DNA from: JASBTN01 sp965228805
GTDB lineage: Bacteria > Pseudomonadota > Alphaproteobacteria > Rhodobacterales > Rhodobacteraceae
Length of the DNA: 64,000 nt
Direction: 5' to 3'
Assembly (NCBI RefSeq): GCF_965228805.1
Contig: NZ_CBDDIE010000003.1
Coordinates: 1,178,001 to 1,242,000 of the forward strand
Positions 41,295 to 50,443 of this stretch are shown in pieces; position 1 is the first letter of the stretch; every line of letters begins with the position of its first letter. The notes below the pieces were generated by a model that was not told the origin of the DNA, did not search any database, and saw only the letters and a list, made by a program, of their open reading frames with translations. The position numbers were made by a program, and so were the translations under genes.

Positions 41295-42845
41295 ATGCTG
41301 TGGTCCCTGTTCAAGATCATCCTCTTCGTGGTCGCCGTTGCCGCGCTGACCCTTGGCGCTGAATGGCTGCTGGAAAGCGAAGGTGGGTTGCTGATCCAGT
41401 TCGGCGGGTGGGAGCTGTCGCTGGGCGTGCTGCAAGCCGCCATCGCGGCGGTGCTGCTGGTCGCGGTCGTCTGGCTGGGCCTGATGGTGCTGGGTTTCCT
41501 GCATGCAGTGTTCAAGTTCCTAAATGGCGACGAAACCGCCATCTCCCGCTATTTCGATCGCAATCGCGAACAGAAGGGTTACCGCGAGGTGGGCGAGGCG
41601 ATGATGGCGCTGGCCTCGGGCGACGGGGCGACGGCGCTGTCCAAGGCCACCAAGGCCGAACGCCACTTGCAAAAGCCCGAGCTGACCACGTTGCTGGTTG
41701 CCCAGGCCGCCGAGATGCAGGGCGACAAGATCCGCGCCGATCAGGCCTACAAGAAACTGCTCAAGGATGATCGCACCCGATTTGTCGGCGTGCGCGGGCT
41801 GATGAAAGCGGAGCTGGACAAGGGCAACACCGACGTCGCGATGAAGCTGGCCGAAAAGGCCTTCGCCCTGCAGCCGCGCCATGTGGACACGCAGGATACT
41901 CTGCTGAAACTGCAGGCCGACAGCGGCGATTGGACCGGCGCGCGCCAAACCCTGGGTGCCAAGCTGAAATACGGCGCATTGCCGCGCGACGTTCACAAGC
42001 GGCGCGATGCGGTCCTGGCCTTGTCGGAGGCCGGTGTGCTGCTGAATGGCGCGGCCAGTGAGGCCGAACAGCTGGCTGCAATCGAGGCCAACAAGCAAAG
42101 CCCCGACCTGGTGCCCGCCGCCGCCATGGCCGCGCGCGCGCTGGTCGAACAGGGCAAGAAACGTCAGGCCACCAAGGTGATCACCAAGGCCTGGATCGCC
42201 CAGCCCCACCCGGATCTGGCCGCGGCCTTTGCCGCCATCGAACCGGACGAGGCGCCTGCCGCGCGGCTCAAGCGCTTCCGCGCGCTGACCAAACACCGCG
42301 AGGGCGACGCTGACACCCGCATGCTGCTGGCCGAGCTGCATATCGCGGCCGAGGATTTCCCGGCCGCCCGCGCTGCCCTGGGTGACCTGGCAGACACCCA
42401 GCCGACCCAGCGCTCGCTGACCCTGATGGCCGCCATCGAACGCGGCGAAGGGGCCGAGGACGCGGTGATCCGCGCCTGGCTTGCCAAGGCCGTGACCGCC
42501 CCGCGCGGGCCGCAATGGGTCTGCGACAACTGCAACCACATCCACGGCACCTGGGCGCCGGTCTGTGACAATTGCGGTGGCTTCGACACCCTGTCCTGGC
42601 AGACCCCACCGGAAAGCGAAGCTTCTGTCATGGCAGGTTCCGACATGCTGCCCCTGATCGTCGCCGCACCGACATCGGAACCGGCACCGGAGGTCGAGGC
42701 CGAGGTGGTCGAAGAGGCGGAACAGATGGATGGTGCGCAGGTCGAGCCAGAGACCACCCCCGAACCGCCCCACGCCGATTACGTGGATGCAGACGCCCCC
42801 GTGGACGGTGAAATCCTGGCCCCGGAAGTCGAAGCAAAACACTGA
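41295..42845 (+). CDS. HemY N-terminal-domain TPR protein with C-terminal zinc ribbon
   Basis: 516 residues. Two membrane helices (about 5-25 and 45-72) form the HemY_N domain, followed by TPR-like helical repeats (about 95-390). A rubredoxin-like knuckle follows, with VCDNC (near 409) and VCDNCG (near 424), and then an acidic disordered tail. LapB, which controls lipopolysaccharide synthesis, also joins TPRs to a rubredoxin-type site, so a similar scaffold role is possible. It is not protoporphyrinogen oxidase despite the shared name HemY. Confidence 0.85.
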   Translation: MLWSLFKIILFVVAVAALTLGAEWLLESEGGLLIQFGGWELSLGVLQAAIAAVLLVAVVWLGLMVLGFLHAVFKFLNGDETAISRYFDRNREQKGYREVGEAMMALASGDGATALSKATKAERHLQKPELTTLLVAQAAEMQGDKIRADQAYKKLLKDDRTRFVGVRGLMKAELDKGNTDVAMKLAEKAFALQPRHVDTQDTLLKLQADSGDWTGARQTLGAKLKYGALPRDVHKRRDAVLALSEAGVLLNGAASEAEQLAAIEANKQSPDLVPAAAMAARALVEQGKKRQATKVITKAWIAQPHPDLAAAFAAIEPDEAPAARLKRFRALTKHREGDADTRMLLAELHIAAEDFPAARAALGDLADTQPTQRSLTLMAAIERGEGAEDAVIRAWLAKAVTAPRGPQWVCDNCNHIHGTWAPVCDNCGGFDTLSWQTPPESEASVMAGSDMLPLIVAAPTSEPAPEVEAEVVEEAEQMDGAQVEPETTPEPPHADYVDADAPVDGEILAPEVEAKH

Positions 42846-42906
42846 CGGTGGCCCCGTATTTTGGGGCTATCCAATCCCTTGCGGGGATGCTAAAGACGCC
42901 GCGCGT

Positions 42907-42982
42907 GCCGATGTAGCTCAGCTGGTAGAGCAACGCATTCGTAATGCGTGGGTCGTAGGTTCGAGTCCTATCATCGGCACCA
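42907..42982 (+). tRNA. tRNA-Thr (anticodon CGU)
   Basis: A full cloverleaf: acceptor GCCGATG/CATCGGC, D arm AGCTCAGCTGGTAGAGC, anticodon arm ACGCA-TTCGTAA-TGCGT with anticodon CGU at 42940-42942, T arm GTAGG-TTCGAGT-CCTAT, discriminator A and encoded CCA. It decodes ACG. A 7-bp dyad TTTTCCC-TT-GGGAAAA follows at 42983-42998. The gene is next to an AT-richer accessory gene. Confidence 0.98.
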
Positions 42983-42987
42983 TTTTC
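42976..42987 (+). repeat. tRNA-Thr 3' end, left copy of an 11/12 near-direct repeat
   Basis: GGCACCATTTTC at the tRNA 3' end recurs as GGCGCCATTTTC at 44311-44322, on the other side of the PIN-like gene. This could be a decayed attachment-site pair, but it is short and may be chance. Confidence 0.25.
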
Positions 42988-43018
42988 CCTTGGGAAAAGT
43001 TGGGAACAAGAAAACCTT

Positions 43019-44149
43019 CTACCCTATCGTTTGGTAGATGCGGTCAATCTCCTTGGGTAGATCAGAAAGACGCGAAACCAATTTCCCTTTTAGAAGTGGG
43101 TCATTCTTCAAAATCTCTGCTACTCGTCCGTCTACTCGAATGAGGTCAACATCTGAGTGGTATCCCAAGTGTAAGAGGTCAATCACTTCGGAAGGCTGTG
43201 AGTCTCCATCAACCCGATACAATCCTTCGAAATAGGAGCGCAGGTAGGAGAAACGTTCGGGGTCTAGCGGGATTGAGATGCCGTTTATTATTGCATTCTT
43301 CTCGCGCCTCATCTGCTTTAGCTGCTCCTTTGCTCTCTTCGTGCCAGACCCTTTCGCTCCGAGATGCCGCTTCTCAATTTCTTCAATTTCACGGGCATTT
43401 TTTTGAGCACCTTCGTAAACGTCTTTGTATTCGCGTAAGGCGTCTTGGAGTTTTAATAGGTCACACTTTGCGGTTTCAAAGAACTGATCTAGCAACTCCC
43501 GAACCGGGTTCTCTCCGGGGCGTACACTTGAAATTGCTTCGCAGTAGTATCGCGGGTCTGAGAGGAAACGCATTAGTCGATCTCTAAGGTCTCTGCGCTT
43601 CAAAGCGGGTGAGCTAATCAGTATTGCAATGTCTCTCTTCGAAAATCCAATAACGTCAAACAGTGGCGGGAGCTCGAAGTCACTCTTATGAAAGAACTCC
43701 GCGAGGTTTTTGGGTTTAGTGACAGCCCTTCTCTGTTGTCGCGTAATTGCGGGATCACTACCAATCTGCTCTAGGATTGTCTTTTTGATATATTTTTCAT
43801 CAATTAGCCCCTTCAAGCCATCGACGCCCTGCTTAGGGAACCAAAGCCCGCCATTGGGGAAGCTGGCTGACCCGTCGAGGGCCTCAGATAGGTAAGGAAA
43901 AGCATTACCGTTTGTCAGCGCGTGGATCACTTTTCCTGTGTGCCTATGGTAGCCGGAATAGTCACGGTTGTCCGGGTTAAGTACCTCTGCGACGTGAAGC
44001 AACGAGATACCGAACTCTGCCACTCCCTCCTGTTTCAGCGTGAGGAGTTCTAGGAACACTTCTTCGCTTCGTACGCTCCTAGGCGAATGGGAAAAATTAA
44101 TAAAATCTTGAGAATCTAGGTAGACTCGAACAGGTTTCCTTCGTGCCAT
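43019..44149 (-). CDS. PIN-like domain protein of unknown function, probably acquired
   Basis: 376 residues. N-terminal VYLDSQDFINF (D12, D15), VAEVLNPD (E55) and C-terminal VIDLLHLGYHSDVDLIRVDG (D324, D333, D335, D340) match the acidic pattern of PIN-type ribonucleases. Between them lies a long helical, basic insertion with a coiled-coil-like stretch (about 215-285). Base composition is clearly poorer in G+C than all neighbours, with many AT-rich codons. It sits between tRNA-Thr and ilvD with dyads upstream. No partner antitoxin is visible. Nuclease activity is inferred, not shown. Confidence 0.62.
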   Translation of the reverse strand: MARRKPVRVYLDSQDFINFSHSPRSVRSEEVFLELLTLKQEGVAEFGISLLHVAEVLNPDNRDYSGYHRHTGKVIHALTNGNAFPYLSEALDGSASFPNGGLWFPKQGVDGLKGLIDEKYIKKTILEQIGSDPAITRQQRRAVTKPKNLAEFFHKSDFELPPLFDVIGFSKRDIAILISSPALKRRDLRDRLMRFLSDPRYYCEAISSVRPGENPVRELLDQFFETAKCDLLKLQDALREYKDVYEGAQKNAREIEEIEKRHLGAKGSGTKRAKEQLKQMRREKNAIINGISIPLDPERFSYLRSYFEGLYRVDGDSQPSEVIDLLHLGYHSDVDLIRVDGRVAEILKNDPLLKGKLVSRLSDLPKEIDRIYQTIG

Positions 44150-44175
44150 TTACAAAAAATGCCTTTTGCTGTGTG

Positions 44176-44240
44176 AATGCCGCGACGGTAAGGCGGCATT
44201 GGGGGCATTTGCAACCTGGTTAGTGAGCGTTAGTCACTAA
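44176..44240. promoter_or_regulatory. two dyads upstream of the PIN-like gene
   Basis: AATGCCGC (44176-44183) / GCGGCATT (44193-44200), and TTAGTGA (44220-44226) / TCACTAA (44234-44240). Both are perfect inverted repeats 27-91 bases before the start of the leftward PIN-like gene, in an interval of 278 bases that holds no other gene. Candidate operators or structured RNA. Confidence 0.4.
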
Positions 44241-44310
44241 ACATTTACTGCACGATCCTCTTATCTGGGGATAATATCTGCGTTGCTTCAAGTAGTTTGC
44301 GCGAGACACA

Positions 44311-44322
44311 GGCGCCATTTTC
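44311..44322 (+). repeat. right copy of the near-direct repeat of the tRNA-Thr 3' end
   Basis: GGCGCCATTTTC differs at one base from 42976-42987. The following bases (TCCCAGGAAG against CCTTGGGAAAAG) are loosely similar. Confidence 0.25.
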
Positions 44323-44427
44323 TCCCAGGAAGATCACGAAAGCACCGCCTGGGCGGCCTCCCCCCTTGTTTCTTCACCCGCGAAGGACCAAAAGGGTGCC
44401 GTCCAATCAATCAAGCCAGGTGCAACC

Positions 44428-46260
44428 ATGCCAGCCTATCGCTCCAGAACTTCGACCCACGGCCGCAACATGGCGGGCGCGCGTGGCCTTTGGCGCGCGA
44501 CGGGGATGAAAGACGGTGACTTCGGCAAGCCGATCATCGCCATCGTGAACTCGTTTACCCAGTTCGTGCCCGGGCACGTGCACCTGAAGGACCTGGGCCA
44601 GATGGTCGCGCGCGAGGTCGAGGCCGCCGGTGGTGTCGCCAAGGAGTTCAACACGATCGCCGTGGATGATGGCATCGCGATGGGCCATGACGGCATGCTC
44701 TATTCGCTGCCCTCGCGGGAGCTGATTGCCGACAGTGTCGAATACATGGTCAATGCGCACTGTGCCGACGCGATGGTCTGCATCTCGAACTGCGACAAGA
44801 TCACGCCCGGCATGATGATGGCCGCGATGCGTCTGAACATCCCGGTGATCTTTGTCTCGGGCGGGCCGATGGAAGCGGGCAAGATCGACATTGCCGATCT
44901 GGACATGAACAAGATCGACCTGGTTGACGCCATGGTTGCCGCCGCCGATGACAAGTTCACCGACGAGCAGGTCCAGCATATCGAGGAAAACGCCTGCCCG
45001 ACCTGCGGCTCGTGCTCGGGCATGTTCACCGCGAACTCGATGAACTGCCTGGCCGAGGCGCTGGGCCTGGCGCTGCCGGGCAATGGCTCGACGCTCGCCA
45101 CCCATGCCGACCGCAAGGCGCTGTTCCTGGAGGCCGGGCGCAAGATCGTCGAGATCACCAAGCGGCATTACCAGGACGAGGAAAAGGGCCTGCTGCCGCG
45201 AGAGATCGCGACTTTTGAGGCGTTTGAAAACGCCATGTCCCTGGACATTGCCATGGGTGGGTCGACCAACACCGTGCTGCACTTGCTGGCGATTGCCCAG
45301 GAGGGCGAGGTCGATTTCGACATGACCGACATGGACCGGCTCAGCCGCAAGGTGCCCTGCCTGTGCAAGGTCGCGCCGAATATCCACAACGTGCATATGG
45401 AAGATGTGCACCGCGCCGGTGGCATCTTCTCGATCCTGGGCGAACTCAGCCGTGCGGGTCTCTTGCACAATGACGTGTCCACCGTGCACTCGGCCTCGAT
45501 GGGTGAGGCGATTGCCAAGTGGGACATCAAGGTCGCCAACAACCCCGAGGCCGAAAGCCTGTTCAAGGCCGCGCCGGGTGGCGTGCGCACGACCCAGGCG
45601 TTCAGCCAGGCGAACCGGTTCAAGGAGCTGGACACGGACCGCGACAATGGCGTGATCCGCTCGGCTGAAAGCGCGTTTTCCAAGGATGGTGGTCTGGCGG
45701 TCCTGTTCGGCAATATCGCCGAGGATGGCTGTATCGTGAAAACCGCTGGTGTGGATGAAAGCATCCTGACCTTTACCGGCACTGCCCATGTCTGCGAAAG
45801 CCAGGATGCGGCGGTGAACAACATCCTGACCGGCAAGGTGAAAGAGGGCGACGTGGTCGTCATCCGCTACGAAGGTCCGCGCGGTGGTCCGGGGATGCAG
45901 GAGATGCTCTACCCGACCTCCTATCTGAAATCGAAGGGCCTGGGCAAAGCCTGCGCGCTGCTGACGGACGGGCGGTTCTCGGGCGGCACGTCCGGTCTGT
46001 CGATCGGCCACGCCTCGCCGGAAGCCGCCGAGGGCGGCGCGATCGGCCTGGTGCAGGACGGCGACAAGATCGAGATCGACATTCCGAACCGCACCATCAA
46101 CCTGGCCGTTTCGGACGAGGAGCTGGCCGCCCGCCGCAAGGCGCAGGACGAAAAGGGCTGGCACCCGGCCGAGCCGCGCAAGCGCAAGGTCTCGACCGCG
46201 CTGAAGGCTTATGCCGCGATGACCACCTCGGCGGCCAAGGGGGCCGTGCGCAAGGTCTGA
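44428..46260 (+). CDS. ilvD: dihydroxy-acid dehydratase
   Basis: 610 residues. Iron-sulfur ligands are visible in ISNCDKITPGM and CPTCGSCSGMFTANS, and the C-terminal domain has DGRFSGGTSGLSIGH. It dehydrates dihydroxy acids to the 2-oxo acids of valine and isoleucine. AGGTG lies six bases before the ATG. It is monocistronic with its own terminator; the interval upstream is the accessory-gene junction, which may have replaced part of the original leader. Confidence 0.97.
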   Translation: MPAYRSRTSTHGRNMAGARGLWRATGMKDGDFGKPIIAIVNSFTQFVPGHVHLKDLGQMVAREVEAAGGVAKEFNTIAVDDGIAMGHDGMLYSLPSRELIADSVEYMVNAHCADAMVCISNCDKITPGMMMAAMRLNIPVIFVSGGPMEAGKIDIADLDMNKIDLVDAMVAAADDKFTDEQVQHIEENACPTCGSCSGMFTANSMNCLAEALGLALPGNGSTLATHADRKALFLEAGRKIVEITKRHYQDEEKGLLPREIATFEAFENAMSLDIAMGGSTNTVLHLLAIAQEGEVDFDMTDMDRLSRKVPCLCKVAPNIHNVHMEDVHRAGGIFSILGELSRAGLLHNDVSTVHSASMGEAIAKWDIKVANNPEAESLFKAAPGGVRTTQAFSQANRFKELDTDRDNGVIRSAESAFSKDGGLAVLFGNIAEDGCIVKTAGVDESILTFTGTAHVCESQDAAVNNILTGKVKEGDVVVIRYEGPRGGPGMQEMLYPTSYLKSKGLGKACALLTDGRFSGGTSGLSIGHASPEAAEGGAIGLVQDGDKIEIDIPNRTINLAVSDEELAARRKAQDEKGWHPAEPRKRKVSTALKAYAAMTTSAAKGAVRKV

Positions 46261-46283
46261 ATGGACCCTGATGGAATGATCTA

Positions 46284-46313
46284 GGCCCCGGCGGAAACGC
46301 TGGGGCTTTTCCC
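46284..46313 (+). terminator. rho-independent terminator of ilvD
   Basis: GGCCCCGGCG-GAAA-CGCTGGGGC (one mismatch) followed by TTTTCCC, 24 bases after the stop. Confidence 0.8.
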
Positions 46314-46329
46314 TTGGTGATCCCCCCAA

Positions 46330-46350
46330 GGCTCATGCGCAGCATGAGCC
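46330..46350. repeat. 9-bp perfect hairpin between convergent genes
   Basis: GGCTCATGC-GCA-GCATGAGCC lies between ilvD and the leftward GMC oxidoreductase gene. No T-run follows on either strand. It may help end the GMC transcript or be a REP-like unit. Confidence 0.5.
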
Positions 46351-46416
46351 ATGCCCAACGGTCGCGGATGCCGAAGGCAGCCCCGGCGGGCGGGAGCCTT
46401 CCGTTTCCGAAAACTC

Positions 46417-48021
46417 CTACCGCGCATCCTCGCGGATCATTGCTGCAGCTTTCTCGCCGATCATGATGGTGGGTGAATTGGTATTGCCCGAGACGATATT
46501 GGGCATGATCGAGGCATCCACCACCCGCAGCCCCGCTACCCCGCGCAGGCGCAGGCGTTCGTCGACCACCGCGTGCTCATCCTGCCCCATGCGGGCGGTG
46601 CAGGTCGGGTGAAAAATGGTCGTGCCGATATTGCCCGCCGCTTCGACCAGTTCTTCGTCGGTCTCATAGGCGGGGCCGGGGCGCACTTCTTCGGGATTGA
46701 ACTGCGCCAGCGGAGCCTGGGCGACGATCTCACGCGTGCGCCGGATCGCGCGCATGGCGGTGAGGCGGTCGCTTTCGGTCGACAGGTAGTTGGGGGCGAT
46801 CAGCGGTGCGTCACTTGCGTTGGCCGAGGCCAGGCGGATCCTGCCCCGGCTGTCGGGACGCAGATTGCAGACGCTGGCGGTAAAGGCCGGGAACGGGTCC
46901 AGATCACCACCGAAACTGGCAAGGCTCAGGGGTTGCACGTGGTATTCCAGATCCGGCGTCTCGACGCTTTCATGGGATCGGATGAAGGCGCCCAGCTGGC
47001 TTGGGGCCATCGACATGGGGCCCGAGCGGGTCAGCAGGTATTGCAGCCCGATACCGGCCTTGCCCCAAAGCGTCGTCGCCTGCTGGTTCAGCGTCTTGAC
47101 CCCCTCGACCCTATAGCTCAGCCGCAGTTGCAGGTGGTCCTGCAGGTTGCCACCGACGTCACGCGCATCGTGCAGGACCTCGATCCCGTGACCCTTCAGA
47201 TGATCCGCTGGTCCGATGCCCGACAACATCAGGATCTGGGGCGAGTTCACGGCGCCGGCAGACAGGATGACTTCGGCATTCGCTCGCGCCTCCACCGGAC
47301 CGCCGTTCTGGATGAAGCGCACACCGGTGGCACGTTTGCCGTCAAACAGCAGTCGTTCGACCTGCGCGCCCGTCTCCACCACCAGGTTGGCCCGGCCTTT
47401 GGCAGGGCGCAGGAAGCCTTTGGCGGTGCTCCAGCGCCAGCCGTTGCGTTGGTTGACCTGGAAATAGCTCACGCCCTCGTTCGTGCCCGTGTTGAAATCA
47501 TCGGTGCGCGGAATGCCTGCCGCCTCGCAGGCATCGGCGAAACGGTCCAAAAGCTCCCAGCTCAGGCGTTGCTTGTTCACCTTCCACTCGCCGCCTTCGC
47601 CGTGCATCGGGGTCTGACCGTCGAAGTGGTCCTCGGATTTCAGGAAATAGGGCAGCACGTCGTCCCAGCCCCAGCCTGTGTTCCCGGCCTGGCGCCACAT
47701 GTCGTAGTCCCGCGCCTGGCCGCGCAGGTAGAGCATGCCGTTGATCGAACTGCAGCCGCCCAGAACCTTGCCGCGCGGATAGAGGATCTCGCGCCCGTTC
47801 AGCCCGGGTTCGGCTTGGGTCGAATACATCCAGTCCGTGCGCGGGTTGCCAATGCAGTAGAGGTAGCCGACCGGGATGTGGATCCAGTGGTAATTGTCGC
47901 TGCCCCCGGCCTCCAGAAGCAGCACGCGTTTCGTGCCATCCTCGGACAGCCGATTGGCCAGCACGCAGCCCGCCGAGCCCGCGCCGACGATGATATAGTC
48001 GAAATTGCCCAGCTGTTTCAT
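46417..48021 (-). CDS. GMC-family FAD-dependent alcohol/choline dehydrogenase
   Basis: 534 residues. Rossmann FAD motif YIIVGAGSAGCVLANRL; GMC signature 1 near VLGGCSSINGMLYLRG; signature 2 GAVNSPQILMLSGIGPA; catalytic His in FHPTCTARMG and the SGNTNSPT end. It oxidises a primary alcohol. It resembles choline dehydrogenase (BetA), but no betB or betI is nearby, so the substrate is open. ATG at 48021; an extension upstream would run through the divergent regulator's leader. A LysR gene is divergent. Confidence 0.9.
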   Translation of the reverse strand: MKQLGNFDYIIVGAGSAGCVLANRLSEDGTKRVLLLEAGGSDNYHWIHIPVGYLYCIGNPRTDWMYSTQAEPGLNGREILYPRGKVLGGCSSINGMLYLRGQARDYDMWRQAGNTGWGWDDVLPYFLKSEDHFDGQTPMHGEGGEWKVNKQRLSWELLDRFADACEAAGIPRTDDFNTGTNEGVSYFQVNQRNGWRWSTAKGFLRPAKGRANLVVETGAQVERLLFDGKRATGVRFIQNGGPVEARANAEVILSAGAVNSPQILMLSGIGPADHLKGHGIEVLHDARDVGGNLQDHLQLRLSYRVEGVKTLNQQATTLWGKAGIGLQYLLTRSGPMSMAPSQLGAFIRSHESVETPDLEYHVQPLSLASFGGDLDPFPAFTASVCNLRPDSRGRIRLASANASDAPLIAPNYLSTESDRLTAMRAIRRTREIVAQAPLAQFNPEEVRPGPAYETDEELVEAAGNIGTTIFHPTCTARMGQDEHAVVDERLRLRGVAGLRVVDASIMPNIVSGNTNSPTIMIGEKAAAMIREDAR

Positions 48022-48111
48022 GGCCGCCTCCCTTGATCGCGTGCAGGATCGGGGCAAGAGTGACCGCAAGCAATGAACGATTACGCACAGGGATCGTTCG
48101 AAAGGGTTCAA

Positions 48112-49014
48112 ATGCTCTATCACTGGGACGATATTCGTTTCTTTCTGGAGGCGCATCGCGCGGGTAGCCTGACCGGGGCCGCGCGGAGGTTGGGGGTCAG
48201 CCATACGACCGTAGCCCGCCATATCGCGCGGCTGACCGACAGCCTGTCGGTGGAGCTGTTCGAGCGGGGTGAAGGCTTTCGCCTGACCGAGGCCGGGGTC
48301 GAGATCCTGGCGCTTGCGCAGCGGATGGAGGATGCGGGTACGGCCATTGGCGACCGGCTGGCGGGGCAGGGCGATGTGTCGGGCACGGTGCGGATCGGCG
48401 CGCCGGACGGGTTCGGCAATGCCTTCCTGTCGCGCGTGCTGCCGCAGTTGGCAGTGGCGCAGCCGTCGATGGCTTTCGAGCTGGTGCCGGTGCCCCGTGC
48501 ACACAAGTTGTGGAAACGCGATGTGGATATCGCGATCAGCCTGGAACGGCCCGAAACCGGGCGTGTGGTGCGGCGCAAGCTGGTGGATTATGACCTGCGG
48601 CTCTATGGCGCACCCAAGTTATTGGCGCGGTTGGGGCCGCCCGGGAGCCCCGAGGATCTGCGGCGGTTTCCCTTCGTCGGCTATATCGGTGATCTGCTTT
48701 ATACAGACGAGCTGGACTTCAACCGCGCGATCCATCCGGGCCTGGTCGAGACCTACCGCGCCGCCACCGTGCAGGCCCAGCTGGATGCGGTGCGCGGCGG
48801 AGCGGGTCTGGGCGTCCTGCCCAGCTACATGGCGCGGGACCGGGGCGTTGTGCCGGTCCTGCCTGAACGTGTTGCATTTCAACGCGCCTATTGGCTGTTG
48901 ATCCCCGAGGATATTCGCGACCAACCCCGCATTCGCACCGCGGCCGATTTCATTGTCAGCGCCGTGCGAAAGGAGAGCGCCTTGTTTCGCTTTCAACCAA
49001 GCACTGTAGAGTAG
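48112..49014 (+). CDS. LysR-type transcriptional regulator
   Basis: 300 residues with an N-terminal winged HTH (WDDIRFFLEAHRAGSLTGAA, VSHTTVARHIARL) and an effector domain. Divergent from the GMC oxidoreductase across 90 bases, so that gene is the likely target. AAAGG six or seven bases before ATG 48112 fits better than the in-frame 48073 start. Confidence 0.92.
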   Translation: MLYHWDDIRFFLEAHRAGSLTGAARRLGVSHTTVARHIARLTDSLSVELFERGEGFRLTEAGVEILALAQRMEDAGTAIGDRLAGQGDVSGTVRIGAPDGFGNAFLSRVLPQLAVAQPSMAFELVPVPRAHKLWKRDVDIAISLERPETGRVVRRKLVDYDLRLYGAPKLLARLGPPGSPEDLRRFPFVGYIGDLLYTDELDFNRAIHPGLVETYRAATVQAQLDAVRGGAGLGVLPSYMARDRGVVPVLPERVAFQRAYWLLIPEDIRDQPRIRTAADFIVSAVRKESALFRFQPSTVE

Positions 49015-49301
49015 GTGGGGAAGCTGCTTCGCTCCACGCCATTACCTTGCGTCAAGCAAACCGGACTCTCGTCAGGCGGGCGTAGGGTAGAAATACCTAA
49101 TGTCCTCGGCGCAGGTCGTGATTTTGCTGGGCTTGCCTCAAACGAGGCATTTGGTTGGTAAAGATATATTACCACTTCAGGAAAAATCCATTTGAAATCT
49201 AGTCCCACTTCCGTAGTAATTGGCGTGCAGCCCCTGCCGGGACACCCGGCCGGGTGCGTTGTGACAAGAATACTGTCCAAACTCGGAGGAGATTTTTTCA
49301 A
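49015..49301 (+). other. 287-base interval, leader of the TRAP operon
   Basis: It holds a TGCCTC-AAAC-GAGGCA hairpin near 49134, a GGTAA-AGATATA-TTACC dyad near 49157, the perfect palindrome at 49243-49256 and a GGAGGAG ribosome site at 49285-49291. No gene is seen. Confidence 0.5.
49243..49256. promoter_or_regulatory. 14-bp perfect palindrome upstream of the TRAP operon
   Basis: CACCCGGCCGGGTG, 46 bases before the binding-protein start. Candidate operator or small hairpin. Confidence 0.4.
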
Positions 49302-50390
49302 ATGGAACGTCGTAAATTCCTGAAGGGCGCAGCCCTTGGTGCCGGTGCCACCGCGCTGGCGACCCCGGCCCTCGCCCAAGGCGGTAAGACCATGACCATC
49401 GTGTCGACCTGGCCGCGCGACTTCCCCGGTCTGGGGATCTCGGCCCAGCGTCTGGCTGCCCGTATCGGCCAGCTGTCGGACGGCGCGATCAACGTCGAAT
49501 ACTTCGCCGCCGGGGAACGCGTCGGTGCGTTCGACTCGTTTGACGAAGTCGCCTCGGGCAACTCGCAGGCCTATATCGCCGCGGACTACTACTGGGTCGG
49601 CAAGCACCCGGCGTTTGCCTATTTCACCGCCGTGCCCTTCGGCATGACCGTGGTGGAATGGAACGCCTGGGTCAAATTCGGCGGCGGTCAGGCCCTGTGG
49701 GACAAGGTGTCGGGCGAGTTCGGCCTGAAATCGCTGGTCTGCGGCGCCACCGGCACCCAGGCGGGTGGTTGGTTCAACAAGGAAATCAACAGCCCCGAAG
49801 ACCTGAAGGGTCTGAAGATGCGTATCCCGGGCCTGGGCGGCAACGTGATGTCGAAACTGGGCGTGTCGACCGTGTCTCTGCCGGGTGGCCAGATCTACGA
49901 AAACCTGGTTTCGGGCGCCATTGACGCGACCGAATGGGTGGGTCCGTATAACGACTACTTCATGAAGTTCTATGAAGCGGCCAAGTACTACTACACCGCC
50001 GGCATGCATGAGCCGAACGCCAACCTGGCGCTGGGCATGAACAAAGCCTGGTGGGAAAGCCTGTCGGATTGGGAGCGCGCCGTGATCGAGGCCGCCTCGG
50101 CCGAAGAGACCGCCAACATGTACGAAGAGGCGATGGCGCTGAACGGTCAGTACCTGGCCAAACTGATCGACGAGCAGGGCGTGGAAGTGCGCGAGTTCGG
50201 CGAAGACGTCTGGGATGCCTTCGGTGAAGCTGCCGCGGAAGTGTTCGAAGAGACCCGCGATCACTCGGACCTGGCCGTCGAAGTCGACGACGCCTTCCAG
50301 GCCGCGCTGCGCGAAATCGGCGGCGCCATGGCGCTGTTCGAAACCAAGTTCGTGAACGAGCGCAACCGCGTGCTGGGTCTGGGCGGCTAA
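49302..50390 (+). CDS. TRAP transporter substrate-binding protein, TakP-like
   Basis: 362 residues, Tat signal ERRKFLKG with cleavage after TPALA. The mature part keeps the TakP-type pattern: YYYWVGKHPAFAYFTAVPFG, AGGWFNKEI, LKGLKMRIPGLGG and the binding loop GAIDATEWVGPYNDY. TakP binds 2-oxo monocarboxylates with sodium, so a 2-oxo acid or similar ligand is possible. A terminator follows before the permease genes, likely lowering permease expression relative to this protein. Confidence 0.9.
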   Translation: MERRKFLKGAALGAGATALATPALAQGGKTMTIVSTWPRDFPGLGISAQRLAARIGQLSDGAINVEYFAAGERVGAFDSFDEVASGNSQAYIAADYYWVGKHPAFAYFTAVPFGMTVVEWNAWVKFGGGQALWDKVSGEFGLKSLVCGATGTQAGGWFNKEINSPEDLKGLKMRIPGLGGNVMSKLGVSTVSLPGGQIYENLVSGAIDATEWVGPYNDYFMKFYEAAKYYYTAGMHEPNANLALGMNKAWWESLSDWERAVIEAASAEETANMYEEAMALNGQYLAKLIDEQGVEVREFGEDVWDAFGEAAAEVFEETRDHSDLAVEVDDAFQAALREIGGAMALFETKFVNERNRVLGLGG

Positions 50391-50415
50391 GCCCATACCG
50401 CTTGCAAAACACATG

Positions 50416-50443
50416 GGAGCGGGGCTTCGGTCCCGCTCTTTTT
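50416..50443 (+). terminator. intra-operon rho-independent terminator
   Basis: GAGCGGG (50417-50423) / CCCGCTC (50432-50438) then TTTTT, between the binding-protein gene and the small permease. Confidence 0.85.

Noticed and set aside
41295..42845. Protoporphyrinogen oxidase HemY
   Set aside because: No FAD-binding motif; the sequence is a HemY_N/TPR protein with a shared historic name.
42976..44322. Attachment-site pair of an integrated element
   Set aside because: Only an 11/12 match, no integrase; kept as a low-confidence repeat and not called a mobile element.
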